This document shows, one piece after another, positions 49,903 through 60,875 of a stretch of DNA of 64,000 nt (the stretch's first letter is position 1; each line of letters opens with the position of its first letter). A program made the translations under genes and the position numbers. The notes under the pieces were generated by a model that was given only the letters and a program-made list of their open reading frames with translations, searched no databases and was not told the DNA's origin. The stretch spans positions 992,001 through 1,056,000 of the forward strand of contig NZ_UHDZ01000001.1 in the NCBI RefSeq assembly GCF_900458815.1, given 5' to 3'. This stretch comes from Staphylococcus saccharolyticus. Lineage in GTDB: Bacteria; Bacillota; Bacilli; Staphylococcales; Staphylococcaceae.

Positions 49903-52900
49903 ATGAGCTGGTTTGATAAATTATTTGGCGAAGATAATGACTCAAATGATGACCTGTTAAGAAAAAATAAAAAAAAACGACAGGACAACCAATTAAAACA
50001 TAATAATCAAGATTCATTACTGCCTCAAAACAATGATATTTATAATCGCCCTAGAGGTAAATTCCGGTTCCCAATTCAGGTATCTGAACATTCATCGACA
50101 TATGATAAAGTTGAGCAACAAGAAGATAATGATGCAATGTATCATAATTCTTATGCTTCAAGTAAACATGTTAACAATTACGATAGCACACATGGTGCAG
50201 ATTCAACTGGCCGAAGACATCGACGACGACGTCATACACAAAGTGAGTATGAATCAGCACGTCATCAGCCAGCTAATGAATCTAGACGTAACAACAACAA
50301 TAATTCTACTCGACACAATCATTTAAATCGATATGCAAGACATGCAGAACAATCTCGAATAAAATTACAATCAGAACGATTGAAAAGTAGTCATAAGTCG
50401 AGTAATAAGGCAAGTTCTGATTTTACATATCATCATAATACTGGCTTTAAGTCAAGTGAAGTTCCTTCGGCAATTTTTGGAACGAAAAAAAGACGTCCAA
50501 TTGAAAATGGTGTTATTCCACCTATCACAGATGGTAATAATGAAAAAAGTGATGGAAAGACTAATAATGACCAAAGTTTTTCTGATTCAGAACATCAAAC
50601 GGCAGATGTAGATTCTGTTAAACCATCAGTCGAAAATGGACGCAATACTGTTGTTCAAACACGTCTTAATGGTGGAACATCACCGGTCAACAAAAATCAT
50701 GTAACTTCATCAGACAAATCTAAAAAAGAGAATCATACTTATCAGACTAAGAGTCGAACACCTAACTATTCTAAGAGAGATAATACGATTAATATAGAGA
50801 ATATTTACGCATCACAAATTGTTGAAGAAATTAGACGAGAAAGAGAACGTAAGGTGCTTCAAAAGCGTCGATTTAAAAAAGCTCTACAAGAAAAACGACA
50901 ACAAAATCAAAGTTCTAATGAAGATAGTATTCAAAGAGCTATTGATGAGATGTACGCCAAACAAGCGCATCAATATACAGGTGAAAGCTCATTAGATGAA
51001 GATGTAGAAACCAATCACGATATAGATGATAAAACTGAAACTAATAAACAAAGTAATGAACAATCTACAGATTTTGAAAAAGATGAAATAGGTGCTTCTT
51101 CTTTTAATTATGAAGAAATAAATTTAAATGACTCGCACCATCTTAAGCAAATTAATGATGAGGAAGTGCAAGTTAACGGCACTCAAAAAAACAATAGTCT
51201 CACAAATCAACATGAGAAAATGCAACAAGAAGAAATTGAAGACGCTCAATTTCAAGAATTAGATGATAGTCAACAACCAAATATCAATTATTTATCTTCA
51301 GAGGAATCTGATGACAGCCTTGATAAAGACCAAAGTTCATCTCAACCTTCTTATAATGGCGCTGTTCAAATGAGTGTTGATAATGAAACTGAATATGCAA
51401 AACAAAAGCAACATGATAAAAGTAAAAGTGAGACTCAATCCGGGTCTAATCATTCACTAGATAGTTATTCTGAACATGATATTTCTAACTCACCTTTAGA
51501 AAATAGACATCTAGATGGACATCATCATTCAACATTAAGTGACAAAGGCCAAGACATTGAATTATCTAAAAGTATAGATGACAACACTAACGTAACATCA
51601 AATAGTGATACTAATATAAAGATTAGTGATTTGGTTTCAGAACCGTTACAAAGTGAAAATGATAAAATATCAAATACTCATCATGCTTTGTATACGAGCG
51701 AGATGTGTCATACTCAACCAAATAAGAGTCAATCACACATTGAATCACAATCATTAACAGACAATGGGTCCTCTCAGAATGCCATTGAACGAAAACAACA
51801 ACGTTTTGGTGGTAGTCAACCGTTTAATGTGATGATGACACCTTCTGATAAAAAGCGCATGATGGATAGTAAACAAACACTAAGCGTACATGTGCCAGAA
51901 CTAAAACCAGAGCAGTCATATTCTGATCAACATAATGAAGAAAGATTTATAAGCGAAACTAAAGGAGACATTTCAAGTAGCAAAAACAATCTAGACAACG
52001 GCGTAAATGAACAACAACAAGACGATGATATTGAATTAGATGAAAATAACTATTCTAGTATTGAAGATTCTGAGGAGATTCATAAACAATATCAATCTTC
52101 ATCTAATCACAATGATTATCAGCAAAAAAATCATTCAGATTTTCATTTTACTAATAAAGAATCTGATAAAAGTAACCATTCAAATCATATGAACCACCAA
52201 ACACGAAATGATTCAATCAAACATCAATATCCTATTACTCAATCTTATCAAGATAAATCTGATAAAACTCAGTCAATACAGAATCAACGGATTAGAAAAG
52301 GTCCTAATATTAAATTACCAAGTTATGATTTATTAGAAGAACCTGAACCACATGAAGTCAATCAAGAATGGATTGAAGATAAGAAACAAGAATTAAATGA
52401 TGCATTATATTACTTTAACGTACCAGCTGAAGTTAAAAATGTAACTGAAGGACCTAGTGTAACAAGATTTGAATTGTCGGTGGAAAAGGGTGTCAAAGTG
52501 TCAAGAATTACAGTATTACAAGATGATATTAAAATGGCATTAGCTGCTAAAGATATTCGAATAGAAGCGCCAATTCCAGGAACAAGTTTAGTGGGGATTG
52601 AAGTACCAAATCAGAATCCAACTAAAGTTAATTTAAGATCAATTATCGATACTCCAAAGTTTAAAAATACAGAATCTAAGCTAACGGTAGCAATGGGTTA
52701 CAGAATTAATAATGAGCTCTTATTAATGGATATTGCTAAGACACCCCATGCGCTTATTGCTGGTGCAACGGGGTCTGGTAAGTCAGTTTGTATCAATAGT
52801 ATATTAATGTCTTTATTATATAAAAATCATCCTGAAGGATTGCGTTTGTTATTAATTGATCCGAAAATGGTTGAATTAGCACCTTATAATGATTTACCAC

Positions 52901-53694
52901 ACTTAGTTTCTCCAGTTATAACAGATGTTAAAGCTGCAACACAAAGTTTAAAATGGGCAGTAGAAGAAATGGAGAAACGCTATAAATTTTTTGCTCAATA
53001 TCACGTTAGAAACATCACTGCTTTTAATAAAAAGGCACCATATGAGCAAAGAATGCCAAAAATTGTTATAGTTATTGATGAGTTAGCAGATTTAATGATG
53101 ATGGCACCGCAAGATGTAGAACAATCTATTGCTCGTATTGCTCAAAAAGCACGTGCGTGCGGTATTCATATGTTAGTTGCTACACAAAGACCTTCAGTAA
53201 ATGTTATCACAGGTCTTATTAAAGCTAATATACCTACTAGAATTGCATTTATGGTCTCATCGAGAGTAGATTCTAAAACTATTTTAGATAGTGGTGGCGC
53301 TGAAAGATTATTAGGCTATGGCGATATGCTCTATCTTGGTAGTGGTATGAATAAACCTATTCGTATTCAAGGTACGTTCGTTTCTGATGATGAAATAGAT
53401 GAAGTTGTAGATTTTATTAAACAGCAACGTGAACCTGAATATTTATTTGAAGAAAAGGAATTATTAAAGAAAACACAAACTCAAGCACGAGACGATTTAT
53501 TCGATGAAGTGTGTGAGTTTATGGTTAATGAGGGAAATATTTCTACTTCACTTATCCAACGACATTTCCAAATTGGTTACAATAGAGCAGCAAGAATTAT
53601 AGATCAATTAGAACAGTTAGGTTTCATTTCAGGTGCTAACGGATCAAAACCAAGAGATGTTTATATGACTGAAGCGGATTTAAATAAAGAATAA
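49903..53694 (+). CDS. sftA: Soluble FtsK/SpoIIIE-family DNA translocase SftA
   Basis: A 1263-residue ATP-driven DNA pump acting at the division site. About 800 N-terminal residues are low-complexity, rich in Ser, Asn, Gln, Asp and His, with no transmembrane helices, unlike membrane FtsK. From residue about 810 follow the alpha, beta and gamma domains: ELSVEKGVKVSRI, Walker A GATGSGKSV near 955, Walker B VIVIDELADLMMM near 1055, and a C-terminal winged helix (LIQRHFQIGYNRAARIID) that reads KOPS-like sites. ATG 49903 follows GAAAGGTAGTG. murC follows after 20 bases. Confidence 0.93.
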   Translation: MSWFDKLFGEDNDSNDDLLRKNKKKRQDNQLKHNNQDSLLPQNNDIYNRPRGKFRFPIQVSEHSSTYDKVEQQEDNDAMYHNSYASSKHVNNYDSTHGADSTGRRHRRRRHTQSEYESARHQPANESRRNNNNNSTRHNHLNRYARHAEQSRIKLQSERLKSSHKSSNKASSDFTYHHNTGFKSSEVPSAIFGTKKRRPIENGVIPPITDGNNEKSDGKTNNDQSFSDSEHQTADVDSVKPSVENGRNTVVQTRLNGGTSPVNKNHVTSSDKSKKENHTYQTKSRTPNYSKRDNTINIENIYASQIVEEIRRERERKVLQKRRFKKALQEKRQQNQSSNEDSIQRAIDEMYAKQAHQYTGESSLDEDVETNHDIDDKTETNKQSNEQSTDFEKDEIGASSFNYEEINLNDSHHLKQINDEEVQVNGTQKNNSLTNQHEKMQQEEIEDAQFQELDDSQQPNINYLSSEESDDSLDKDQSSSQPSYNGAVQMSVDNETEYAKQKQHDKSKSETQSGSNHSLDSYSEHDISNSPLENRHLDGHHHSTLSDKGQDIELSKSIDDNTNVTSNSDTNIKISDLVSEPLQSENDKISNTHHALYTSEMCHTQPNKSQSHIESQSLTDNGSSQNAIERKQQRFGGSQPFNVMMTPSDKKRMMDSKQTLSVHVPELKPEQSYSDQHNEERFISETKGDISSSKNNLDNGVNEQQQDDDIELDENNYSSIEDSEEIHKQYQSSSNHNDYQQKNHSDFHFTNKESDKSNHSNHMNHQTRNDSIKHQYPITQSYQDKSDKTQSIQNQRIRKGPNIKLPSYDLLEEPEPHEVNQEWIEDKKQELNDALYYFNVPAEVKNVTEGPSVTRFELSVEKGVKVSRITVLQDDIKMALAAKDIRIEAPIPGTSLVGIEVPNQNPTKVNLRSIIDTPKFKNTESKLTVAMGYRINNELLLMDIAKTPHALIAGATGSGKSVCINSILMSLLYKNHPEGLRLLLIDPKMVELAPYNDLPHLVSPVITDVKAATQSLKWAVEEMEKRYKFFAQYHVRNITAFNKKAPYEQRMPKIVIVIDELADLMMMAPQDVEQSIARIAQKARACGIHMLVATQRPSVNVITGLIKANIPTRIAFMVSSRVDSKTILDSGGAERLLGYGDMLYLGSGMNKPIRIQGTFVSDDEIDEVVDFIKQQREPEYLFEEKELLKKTQTQARDDLFDEVCEFMVNEGNISTSLIQRHFQIGYNRAARIIDQLEQLGFISGANGSKPRDVYMTEADLNKE

Positions 53695-53714
53695 ATTGAG
53701 TAAGGAGTATTAAA

Positions 53715-55028
53715 ATGACGCACTATCATTTTGTCGGAATTAAAGGTTCTGGCATGAGTTCATTAGCACAAATTATGCATGATCTTGGTCATGAAGTTCA
53801 AGGCTCAGATATAGAATCTTATGTATTTACGGAAGTTGCTCTAAGAAATAAAGGGATTGAAATTTTACCTTTCGATTCCAACAATATTAAAGCGGATATG
53901 GTTGTTATTCAAGGTAATGCTTTTTCAGATAATCATGAAGAAGTGATAAGAGCACATGAGTTGAAGCTTGAGGTTATTAAATATCATGATTTCCTTGGGC
54001 ATGTCATTGATCAATATACATCAGTCGCTGTCACTGGTGCCCATGGGAAAACATCCACAACCGGTTTACTTTCACACGTTATGAATGGTGATAAAAAGAC
54101 ATCATTCTTAATTGGTGATGGAACAGGAATGGGCTTACCTGGCAGTGATTACTTTGCATTTGAAGCATGTGAATATCGTAGACATTTTTTAAGTTACCAT
54201 CCTGAATATGCTATTATGACTAACATCGACTTTGATCATCCAGATTATTTCAAAAATATTGAAGATGTATTTGATGCTTTTCAAGAGATGGCACATAATG
54301 TTAAAAAGGCGATAATTGTATGGGGTGATGACGAACATTTACGTAAATTAGAGGCTGATGTTCCAATCTACTATTATGGATTTAAAAACTCTGATGATGT
54401 CTATGCAAAAAATATTCAAATTACTGAACAAGGTACACAATTTGATGTATATATAGATGGTAATTATTATAATCAATTTTTATCACCGCAATACGGTGAT
54501 CATAACATATTAAATGCGTTATCAGTGATTGCGATAAGTTATTTAGAGAATATGAATGTTGAAAATATAAAAGAGGCGTTAATTACTTTTGGTGGTGTGA
54601 AACGTCGTTTTAATGAAACAAAAGTGTCTAATCAAGTATTAGTAGACGATTATGCACACCATCCAAGAGAAATTAGTGCTACAATTGAATCAGCACGTAA
54701 AAAATACCCTCATAAAGATGTTATTGCTGTCTTTCAACCTCACACTTTCTCTAGAACTCAAGTATTTCTTGAAGAGTTTGCTGAGAGTTTGGATAAAGCT
54801 GATCGAGTATTTCTTTGTGAAATCTTTGGATCTATTAGAGAAAATACAGGTGATTTAACAATACAAGATTTAATTAAGCGTATTGACGGCTCATCACTTA
54901 TAGATGAAAATAGTATTAACGTATTAGAAAAATTTGATAATGTTGTTATTCTATTTATGGGTGCAGGTGACATTCAAAAGTTATTAAAAGCTTATATAGA
55001 ACAATTAGGCGTAAAAAATGACTTTTAA
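53715..55028 (+). CDS. murC: UDP-N-acetylmuramate-L-alanine ligase MurC
   Basis: Adds the first L-Ala of the peptidoglycan stem peptide. It has 437 residues and three domains: the UDP-binding start [20 protein letters not shown], the ATP loop [11 protein letters not shown] (108-116), [12 protein letters not shown] and [10 protein letters not shown], and the C-terminal [15 protein letters not shown] and [12 protein letters not shown] 53715 follows AAGGAG. It sits in the sftA-murC-ytxG cluster conserved in staphylococci. Confidence 0.96.
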   Translation: MTHYHFVGIKGSGMSSLAQIMHDLGHEVQGSDIESYVFTEVALRNKGIEILPFDSNNIKADMVVIQGNAFSDNHEEVIRAHELKLEVIKYHDFLGHVIDQYTSVAVTGAHGKTSTTGLLSHVMNGDKKTSFLIGDGTGMGLPGSDYFAFEACEYRRHFLSYHPEYAIMTNIDFDHPDYFKNIEDVFDAFQEMAHNVKKAIIVWGDDEHLRKLEADVPIYYYGFKNSDDVYAKNIQITEQGTQFDVYIDGNYYNQFLSPQYGDHNILNALSVIAISYLENMNVENIKEALITFGGVKRRFNETKVSNQVLVDDYAHHPREISATIESARKKYPHKDVIAVFQPHTFSRTQVFLEEFAESLDKADRVFLCEIFGSIRENTGDLTIQDLIKRIDGSSLIDENSINVLEKFDNVVILFMGAGDIQKLLKAYIEQLGVKNDF

Positions 55029-55105
55029 TATGTTTACGATAAAACATGATGGGTATTAAATATTAATGACTTTTATTTTATGGTAATTAGGAGGCGTTTT
55101 TTATA

Positions 55106-55597
55106 ATGGATTGGATTTTACCAATTGCAGGAATTATTGCTGCGATAGCGTTCTTAATTTTATGTATTGGTATCGTTGTTGTTTTAATTTCTGTTAAAAA
55201 GAATTTAGATTATGTGGCTAAAACACTTGATGGTGTTGAAGGTCAAGTACAAGGGATTACTCGAGAAACAACAGATTTACTTCACAAAGTGAATCGCTTA
55301 ACTGAAGATATTCAAGGTAAAGTTGATCGTTTAAACTCAGTTGTAGATGCTGTTAAAGGTATTGGCGACTCAGTTCAAACTTTAAATGGATCTGTAGACC
55401 GAGTGACTAACTCAATTACGCACAATATTTCTCAAAATGAAGATAAAATTTCTCAAGTTGTTCAATGGTCAAACGTCGCAATGGAAATTGCTGACAAATG
55501 GCAAAATAGATACAACCGTAGAGGAAGTGCAAATTACAAAACAAACACTGTAGCAGATGATGCTAAACGTAGTTATACTTCACGTGTTAACAAATAA
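55106..55597 (+). CDS. ytxG: DUF948 membrane protein YtxG
   Basis: A 163-residue protein. Residues 4-30 are a transmembrane helix, followed by a long helix with heptad-like repeats (VEGQVQGITRETTDLLHKVN) typical of DUF948. The family is associated with general stress and the envelope; its mechanism is unknown. GGAGG at 55090 precedes ATG 55106. A short gap separates it from the next YtxH-like gene. Confidence 0.85.
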   Translation: MDWILPIAGIIAAIAFLILCIGIVVVLISVKKNLDYVAKTLDGVEGQVQGITRETTDLLHKVNRLTEDIQGKVDRLNSVVDAVKGIGDSVQTLNGSVDRVTNSITHNISQNEDKISQVVQWSNVAMEIADKWQNRYNRRGSANYKTNTVADDAKRSYTSRVNK

Positions 55598-55671
55598 TTA
55601 ATACTAATGAATTATGCACTTAAATGAGGCTTTTACTTATTTAAGTGCTTTTGTTTTAGGAGGAATGGTCG

Positions 55672-56859
55672 ATGGAACATTATAACCGAGATAAATATGA
55701 GAGAAGTCATACGGGTGAAGATTTATATCATCGCTCTTCACGTTATGCATCCGGTTCACCAAAACGTAAAGATTTTGTAGTAAGCTTTATAGCTAGTGCT
55801 ATTGTTGGTTCAGCTTTAGGTTTATATTATAAAAACAGAGTATATAAAAAGACAGATGATTTAAAAGAAATACATAATAAAGTTTTAGATTATAAACACC
55901 AAGCAGAAAATACAGTTCATACTGTTAAAGATAAAGTAGAAAATCTTAAAAGTCGTTCTAATAAAGGTTTGACTGCAGAAGAATTACAAGCTCAAAAAGT
56001 AGCAATTCAAAGAGAAGTAAGTGATAATAATCTAACTGACGAATCACCAGAAGCACAAGAAATTCAAGCAGTTAAAGCTGAGACACAATCTAGTAAGCAT
56101 TCTCAAGAAACATCTTATATTTCTAAAGATAAACAACCTACAGCTAAAGAAGTTGCAATAGCACAAACTGCTATTAAAAAAGAATCTAGTGATAATAATC
56201 TGGCAAGTCCTACCGTAACAGAAGGACAAAACGAAGATAAAGTATCTCATTCACAAGCTGAGAATTTAGCTTCTGCTGCTCAGACTAAAAAAGATAAAAT
56301 CAATAATGATAGTCAAGTAGCTAAAAATACTAAAGATTTAATGCAAGAAGAATCTATCGCGCAAGCTTCAAATAAAACTGTTCCTAATTTAGTAACGAAT
56401 AATGAAAAGGATGCACAGTCATCAAATGAAGATTCATTTGCAATGAGACTAGCGCTTGCAGCTAAAACGAAAAAATCGAAGTTAACTAAAGGTTCTAAAG
56501 AATCTCAGCTCACAGAATCGTTATTAAAAGAACCTGCGATTGCACGAAATAGCATTAAAACTGTTCCTACTTTGATAACTGAATCTAAAACTCAAAAAAG
56601 CAAGATAACTCAACAACAAAATCCTACTAAGGATAAAGATAAAACAGTAACTTCAACTCAGGATGTAGCAACGTTTGATAATGGTGTAATCACTCACGAA
56701 AAAACAACAAAAGTTCAAAAAAAATCTACAAAATCTACCACTAAGGTAAATAACAGCGCTAAAAAGCAAACCAATACACCTAAACAAAACAATAGAAATC
56801 AGAAACATAAAGTTGAGAAAACAGATAGTAAGATTGAAAAAAGAACATTTAATGATTAA
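55672..56859 (+). CDS. YtxH-like membrane protein with repeated Ser/Thr/Lys-rich tail
   Basis: A 395-residue protein. Residues about 35-52 form one membrane helix (VVSFIASAIVGSALGLYY), residues 60-95 a coiled coil, and the rest is disordered and Lys/Ser/Thr/Gln-rich. Two internal repeat types are visible: VAIQREVSDNNL and VAIAQTAIKKESSDNNL, then IAQASNKTVPNLVT and IARNSIKTVPTLIT. The second pair sits about 70 residues apart, next to AMRLALAAKTKKSKLTK. GGAGGAATGGTCG precedes ATG 55672. Function unknown; homologues follow ytxG in staphylococci. Confidence 0.75.
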   Translation: MEHYNRDKYERSHTGEDLYHRSSRYASGSPKRKDFVVSFIASAIVGSALGLYYKNRVYKKTDDLKEIHNKVLDYKHQAENTVHTVKDKVENLKSRSNKGLTAEELQAQKVAIQREVSDNNLTDESPEAQEIQAVKAETQSSKHSQETSYISKDKQPTAKEVAIAQTAIKKESSDNNLASPTVTEGQNEDKVSHSQAENLASAAQTKKDKINNDSQVAKNTKDLMQEESIAQASNKTVPNLVTNNEKDAQSSNEDSFAMRLALAAKTKKSKLTKGSKESQLTESLLKEPAIARNSIKTVPTLITESKTQKSKITQQQNPTKDKDKTVTSTQDVATFDNGVITHEKTTKVQKKSTKSTTKVNNSAKKQTNTPKQNNRNQKHKVEKTDSKIEKRTFND

Positions 56860-56894
56860 ATAGTATGGTTATAATTTATTCATTTTCAAGTGAT

Positions 56895-56931
56895 AGCAAT
56901 ACAGTCATAAAGTTGATTGTATTGCTTTTTT
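56895..56931 (+). terminator. Terminator after the YtxH-like gene
   Basis: AGCAATACA (56895-56903) pairs with TGTATTGCT (56918-56926), followed by T6. Confidence 0.85.
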
Positions 56932-57101
56932 AATTGTAAAATAGTACTTGACAATTTTTAAATGTATCAGATAGAATCCTAATAATATATTTTCTGAAAA
57001 TGCAAAATTTTCTGTAAATATATACTTGAACATTAAAATTTAAATTGTTAAAATGAGGTCTGAATACTATTTACGCAATTATATCCTAGAGGTGAGTAGA
57101 A

Positions 57102-58193
57102 ATGACTAATAAATTAGATCAATATAGGAAAGAAATTGTCTCTTTAAATGACCAGATCTTAGATTTGCTTTCTAAAAGAGGGGAATTAGCTCAAAAAATT
57201 GGAGAAGAAAAAAATAAACAAGGGATACAAGTATATGACCCTGAACGTGAAAAAGAAATGATTAATCAACTATTAGATCAGAATAAAGGTCCATTCAATG
57301 ATAATGTAATAAAACAGTTGTTTAAAGAAATTTTTAAAGCCTCTACTGATTTACAAAAATCAGAGAACGAAAAACATCTCTATGTTTCACGTAAACTAAA
57401 ACCTGAAGATACAATTGTTAAGTTTGATAATGGTGGTATCATTGGAGATGGAAATAAATCATTTGTTTTTGGTCCTTGTTCTGTAGAATCACAAGAGCAA
57501 GTCGATGCTGTAGCTAGTGATTTACAAGCTAAAGGCGAAAAGTTTATTAGAGGCGGTGCATTTAAACCTCGAACATCTCCTTATGATTTCCAAGGTCTTG
57601 GCGTAGAAGGATTAAAAATTCTTAAAAATGTCAAAGATAAATATAACTTAAATGTTGTTAGTGAAATTGTCAATCCAAATGATTTCGAAATTGCTAATGA
57701 GTTTTTAGATGTATTTCAAATTGGTGCGCGAAACATGCAAAACTTTGAATTATTAAAAGAAGCTGGACGCACTAATAAACCTATCTTGCTAAAAAGAGGT
57801 TTATCTGCAACTATTGAAGAATTTATTTATGCAGCTGAATATATCGCATCTCAAGGTAATAGAAATATTATATTATGTGAACGTGGTATTCGTACATATG
57901 AAAAAGCAACAAGAAACACACTAGATATTTCTGCAGTACCTATCTTAAAACAGGGAACGCATCTACCGGTAATGGTTGACGTTACGCACAGCACTGGTAG
58001 AAAGGACATTATGTTACCTACTGCTAAAGCTGCTCTTGCGGTTGGTGCTGATGGTGTAATGGCTGAAGTTCATCCAGATCCATCTGTGGCACTTAGTGAT
58101 GCTGGTCAACAAATGGACTTATATGAATTTAATCATTTCTATAATGAACTTAAGCTGTTAGCAGATATGTACAATGCAAAGACATTAAAATAA
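57102..58193 (+). CDS. aroA: Bifunctional DAHP synthase / chorismate mutase AroA(G)
   Basis: The first step of aromatic synthesis (PEP plus erythrose-4-phosphate). It has 363 residues. An N-terminal AroQ-type chorismate mutase (1-90, [19 protein letters not shown]) serves as feedback sensor, and the DAHP synthase barrel (about 105-363) shows [47 protein letters not shown] and [13 protein letters not shown] 57102 follows AGAGGTGAG. ccpA follows after a terminator, the usual staphylococcal order. Confidence 0.95.
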   Translation: MTNKLDQYRKEIVSLNDQILDLLSKRGELAQKIGEEKNKQGIQVYDPEREKEMINQLLDQNKGPFNDNVIKQLFKEIFKASTDLQKSENEKHLYVSRKLKPEDTIVKFDNGGIIGDGNKSFVFGPCSVESQEQVDAVASDLQAKGEKFIRGGAFKPRTSPYDFQGLGVEGLKILKNVKDKYNLNVVSEIVNPNDFEIANEFLDVFQIGARNMQNFELLKEAGRTNKPILLKRGLSATIEEFIYAAEYIASQGNRNIILCERGIRTYEKATRNTLDISAVPILKQGTHLPVMVDVTHSTGRKDIMLPTAKAALAVGADGVMAEVHPDPSVALSDAGQQMDLYEFNHFYNELKLLADMYNAKTLK

Positions 58194-58213
58194 TTTTAAA
58201 TAATGACAACACG

Positions 58214-58270
58214 TAAACAAACTACTTTAATTCTTATTCACAAGAATAATAAAGTAGTTTGTTTATTTTT
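58214..58270 (+). terminator. Terminator after aroA
   Basis: TAAACAAACTACTTTA (58214-58229) pairs perfectly with TAAAGTAGTTTGTTTA (58250-58265), followed by TTTTT. Confidence 0.92.
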
Positions 58271-58471
58271 ATTACACAAAGAATTTCTTAAAAGTAAAAA
58301 AGAATGAGAAAAATAATACACTTGTCAAAAGATAAAATGTTGAAGAGTTACACTAAAAATGAATTGTACGTCACTTTCTAACATAATTGTGACAAAGTTA
58401 TAAATTTATTTCACAATCTTTATAAATATGATAAACTTTGAAAATGATATGAAAACACGATATAATAACAA

Positions 58472-58485
58472 ATAAAACGTTTACA
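58472..58485. promoter_or_regulatory. Possible cre site before ccpA
   Basis: ATAAAACGTTTACA matches the cre consensus except at its first two bases. It lies just before the ccpA ribosome site and could mediate autoregulation. Confidence 0.4.
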
Positions 58486-58496
58486 AGGAGGAAATT

Positions 58497-59489
58497 ATGA
58501 CAGTAACTATTTATGATGTAGCAAGAGAAGCTCGTGTATCGATGGCAACCGTGTCTCGCGTTGTAAATGGAAATCAAAATGTAAAACCTGAAACTCGAAA
58601 TAAAGTTAATGAAGTCATTAAAAAACTTAATTATAGACCTAACGCAGTTGCACGAGGGCTTGCAAGTAAACGTACAACAACAGTGGGTGTAATTATCCCC
58701 GATATTTCTAATGTGTATTATTCTCAACTTGCACGAGGACTTGAAGATATTGCTACTATGTATAAGTATCACTCAATTATTTCAAATTCCGATAATGATC
58801 CTGAAAAAGAAAAAGAAATTTTTAATAATTTACTAAGTAAGCAAGTAGATGGGATTATTTTCTTAGGTGGTACAATTTCTGAAGAAATAAAAGGCCTAAT
58901 CAATCAATCTTCAGTTCCAGTTGTGGTTTCAGGTACAAATGGTAAGGACGATCACATTGCCTCAGTTAACATTGATTTTAGACAAGCAGCTGAAGAAGCT
59001 ACTCAACATCTTATTGAAAAAGGTGCTAAGAAATTCTCTTTAGTAGGCGGAGATTACTCTAAAAAAGCGCAAGAAGATGTGCTTATGGGTCTTAAAAAAG
59101 TCTTAAATCAAAATGGTTTACAATTAGATGAATCTTTACACTTATCTGGTAAAGAAAGTTATAAAGCAGGTATAAAAACGTTTGAACAATTAGAAAGTAA
59201 TATGCCAGATGCAATATTATCAATTAGTGATGAGCAAGCAATTGGTATTTTACACAGTGCGTTAGATGCAGGTGTTAAAATTCCAGAAGATTTACAAATT
59301 GTTAGCTTTAATAATACACGTTTAGTTGAAATGGTAAGACCACAGTTATCAAGTGTTATTCAACCTTTATATGATATTGGTGCTGTAGGTATGAGACTTT
59401 TAACGAAGTATATGAATGAAGAAGAAATTGAAGAACCAAATGTTATACTTCCTCATAGAATAGAATATCGTGGAACTACTAAATCATAA
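58497..59489 (+). CDS. ccpA: Catabolite control protein A
   Basis: LacI-family global regulator of carbon catabolite control; binds cre sites with HPr-Ser-P. It has 330 residues. The DNA-binding domain (1-58) reads [20 protein letters not shown] then [14 protein letters not shown] (hinge), and the effector domain shows [13 protein letters not shown] and [12 protein letters not shown] 58497 follows AAGGAGGAAATT. It is complete, although acetate-module genes next to it, likely CcpA targets, are broken. Confidence 0.97.
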   Translation: MTVTIYDVAREARVSMATVSRVVNGNQNVKPETRNKVNEVIKKLNYRPNAVARGLASKRTTTVGVIIPDISNVYYSQLARGLEDIATMYKYHSIISNSDNDPEKEKEIFNNLLSKQVDGIIFLGGTISEEIKGLINQSSVPVVVSGTNGKDDHIASVNIDFRQAAEEATQHLIEKGAKKFSLVGGDYSKKAQEDVLMGLKKVLNQNGLQLDESLHLSGKESYKAGIKTFEQLESNMPDAILSISDEQAIGILHSALDAGVKIPEDLQIVSFNNTRLVEMVRPQLSSVIQPLYDIGAVGMRLLTKYMNEEEIEEPNVILPHRIEYRGTTKS

Positions 59490-59553
59490 AACTTCAGAAG
59501 GATAAGTTATATTTATCTGTAAGTACTTTAATAATTTTCTTAGTAGATAACTA

Positions 59554-59606
59554 AATGGGGGTGAGACTGTGAATTCAGAATGGATTCTGTCGCATTCCCA
59601 TCCTTA
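59554..59606. terminator. Hairpin between ccpA and acuC
   Basis: ATGGGGGTGAGAC and GTCGCATTCCCAT form an imperfect stem with an inner GAATTCAGAATGGATTC arm. It resembles the dispersed TGGGACAGAA-type hairpins of staphylococci and sits between convergent genes. Confidence 0.5.
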
Positions 59607-59650
59607 TTTTATAGTAATAATTATTTTGTCTCATTCACATATTTTTCATA

Positions 59651-60806
59651 TCAACCTGCAACTTGCATAGCAACTCGAGCATTTTTTGATATTTCATGGG
59701 TACGAGATATAAATGTATAATCATTTAGATGGTCTTCCCATTTCTTAGGTAAAGCTGTTGGACTATAAAGTTTCCATTTATTAACCCATGAAAGTGGCAA
59801 ATAGCCTTGTTGGATAGGTTCACCAACTAGACTTAAATAAACATGACTCCATGTTCGTGGTACAACTCTCCAAATATTGTAACCACCTCCACCGAACATG
59901 ATGAGTTTATCGTTGCAATAATGTTGTGCTAAGTCTCTTATAATATAAGGTATGGAATATAAGCTATTTAATGAACAACTCATATGTGTTAGGGGATCTC
60001 TATAATGAATATCAACACAATATCAACACCATGAACACTTAATATGATGTCAGGTTTAAAAGCGGCTACCACAGGTTCAACAGTAAGTTTGAACGATTCT
60101 AGGTAAGAGTCATCTTCTGTGAACGGTTCTAAAGGAACATTTACTGTGTAACCGTAACCTATATCTACACTACGCTCAGTAAATGACCGGAGCCAGGAAA
60201 CAGAAATTTACCTGTCACATGAATGGAATAACACATCACTTTATTACTAGTATAAAAACTCCATTGCGTTCCATCACCATGATGAGCATCCGTATCTATA
60301 ATCATGACACGTTGATTATAATATGTTTCCAAATATTGTGCTGTAACAGCTACGTCATTGTAAATACAAAATCCATTTGCGCGACCTGGTTGTGAATGAT
60401 GTAAACCACCACCTAGATGACAGCCATTATTTAAAGATTGATTCATAATAGCATCAGCTAAATTTAATGCACCTCCAACAATACGAGCACTATGACGATG
60501 CATATGTCTAAACTTTAAAGTATCATCACTATTGAGTCCATATTTTCTAGCTTCATCTTCACTAAGAATTCCGTGGGAAGCATGTCTAATAGCTTATACA
60601 TAATCATATTTATGGATTAATGCCAGTTCATCATCTGTTGCAATACGTGGTTGAATAAGATTATCTATGTTTAAAAAATGCGCATCTATTAAGAGTTCAG
60701 TAGTTAATTTAAGTCTCATTTGATTAAAAGGATGCTCGTTATGAAAACGATATTTTAAAATTTCATCAGAGTATACGTATCCTGTCTTTATATTGTTTAT
60801 TGTCAT
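59651..60806 (-). pseudogene. acuC: Acetoin utilisation deacetylase AcuC, broken
   Basis: Class I histone-deacetylase-fold enzyme that reactivates acetylated AcsA. ATG 60806 follows GGGGGGGAG. Lesions are TAA at 60594-60596 after HKYDYV (the frame continues AIRHASHGILSEDEARKYGL); a one-base loss near 60178 after FPGSGH; and an 11-bp tandem duplication AATATCAACAC at 60008-60029, between LSVHGVDI and the downstream HYRDPLTHMSC. The catalytic region DTDAHHGDGTQWSFY is still readable and the 3' end reads intact to 59651. Three independent hits rule out a working product. Confidence 0.95.
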
Positions 60807-60875
60807 AATACTCCCCCCCATATCAATTCAAAATTGTCTAAAATGACATGATTTAAGATTCCCGTAAAGAATAAC

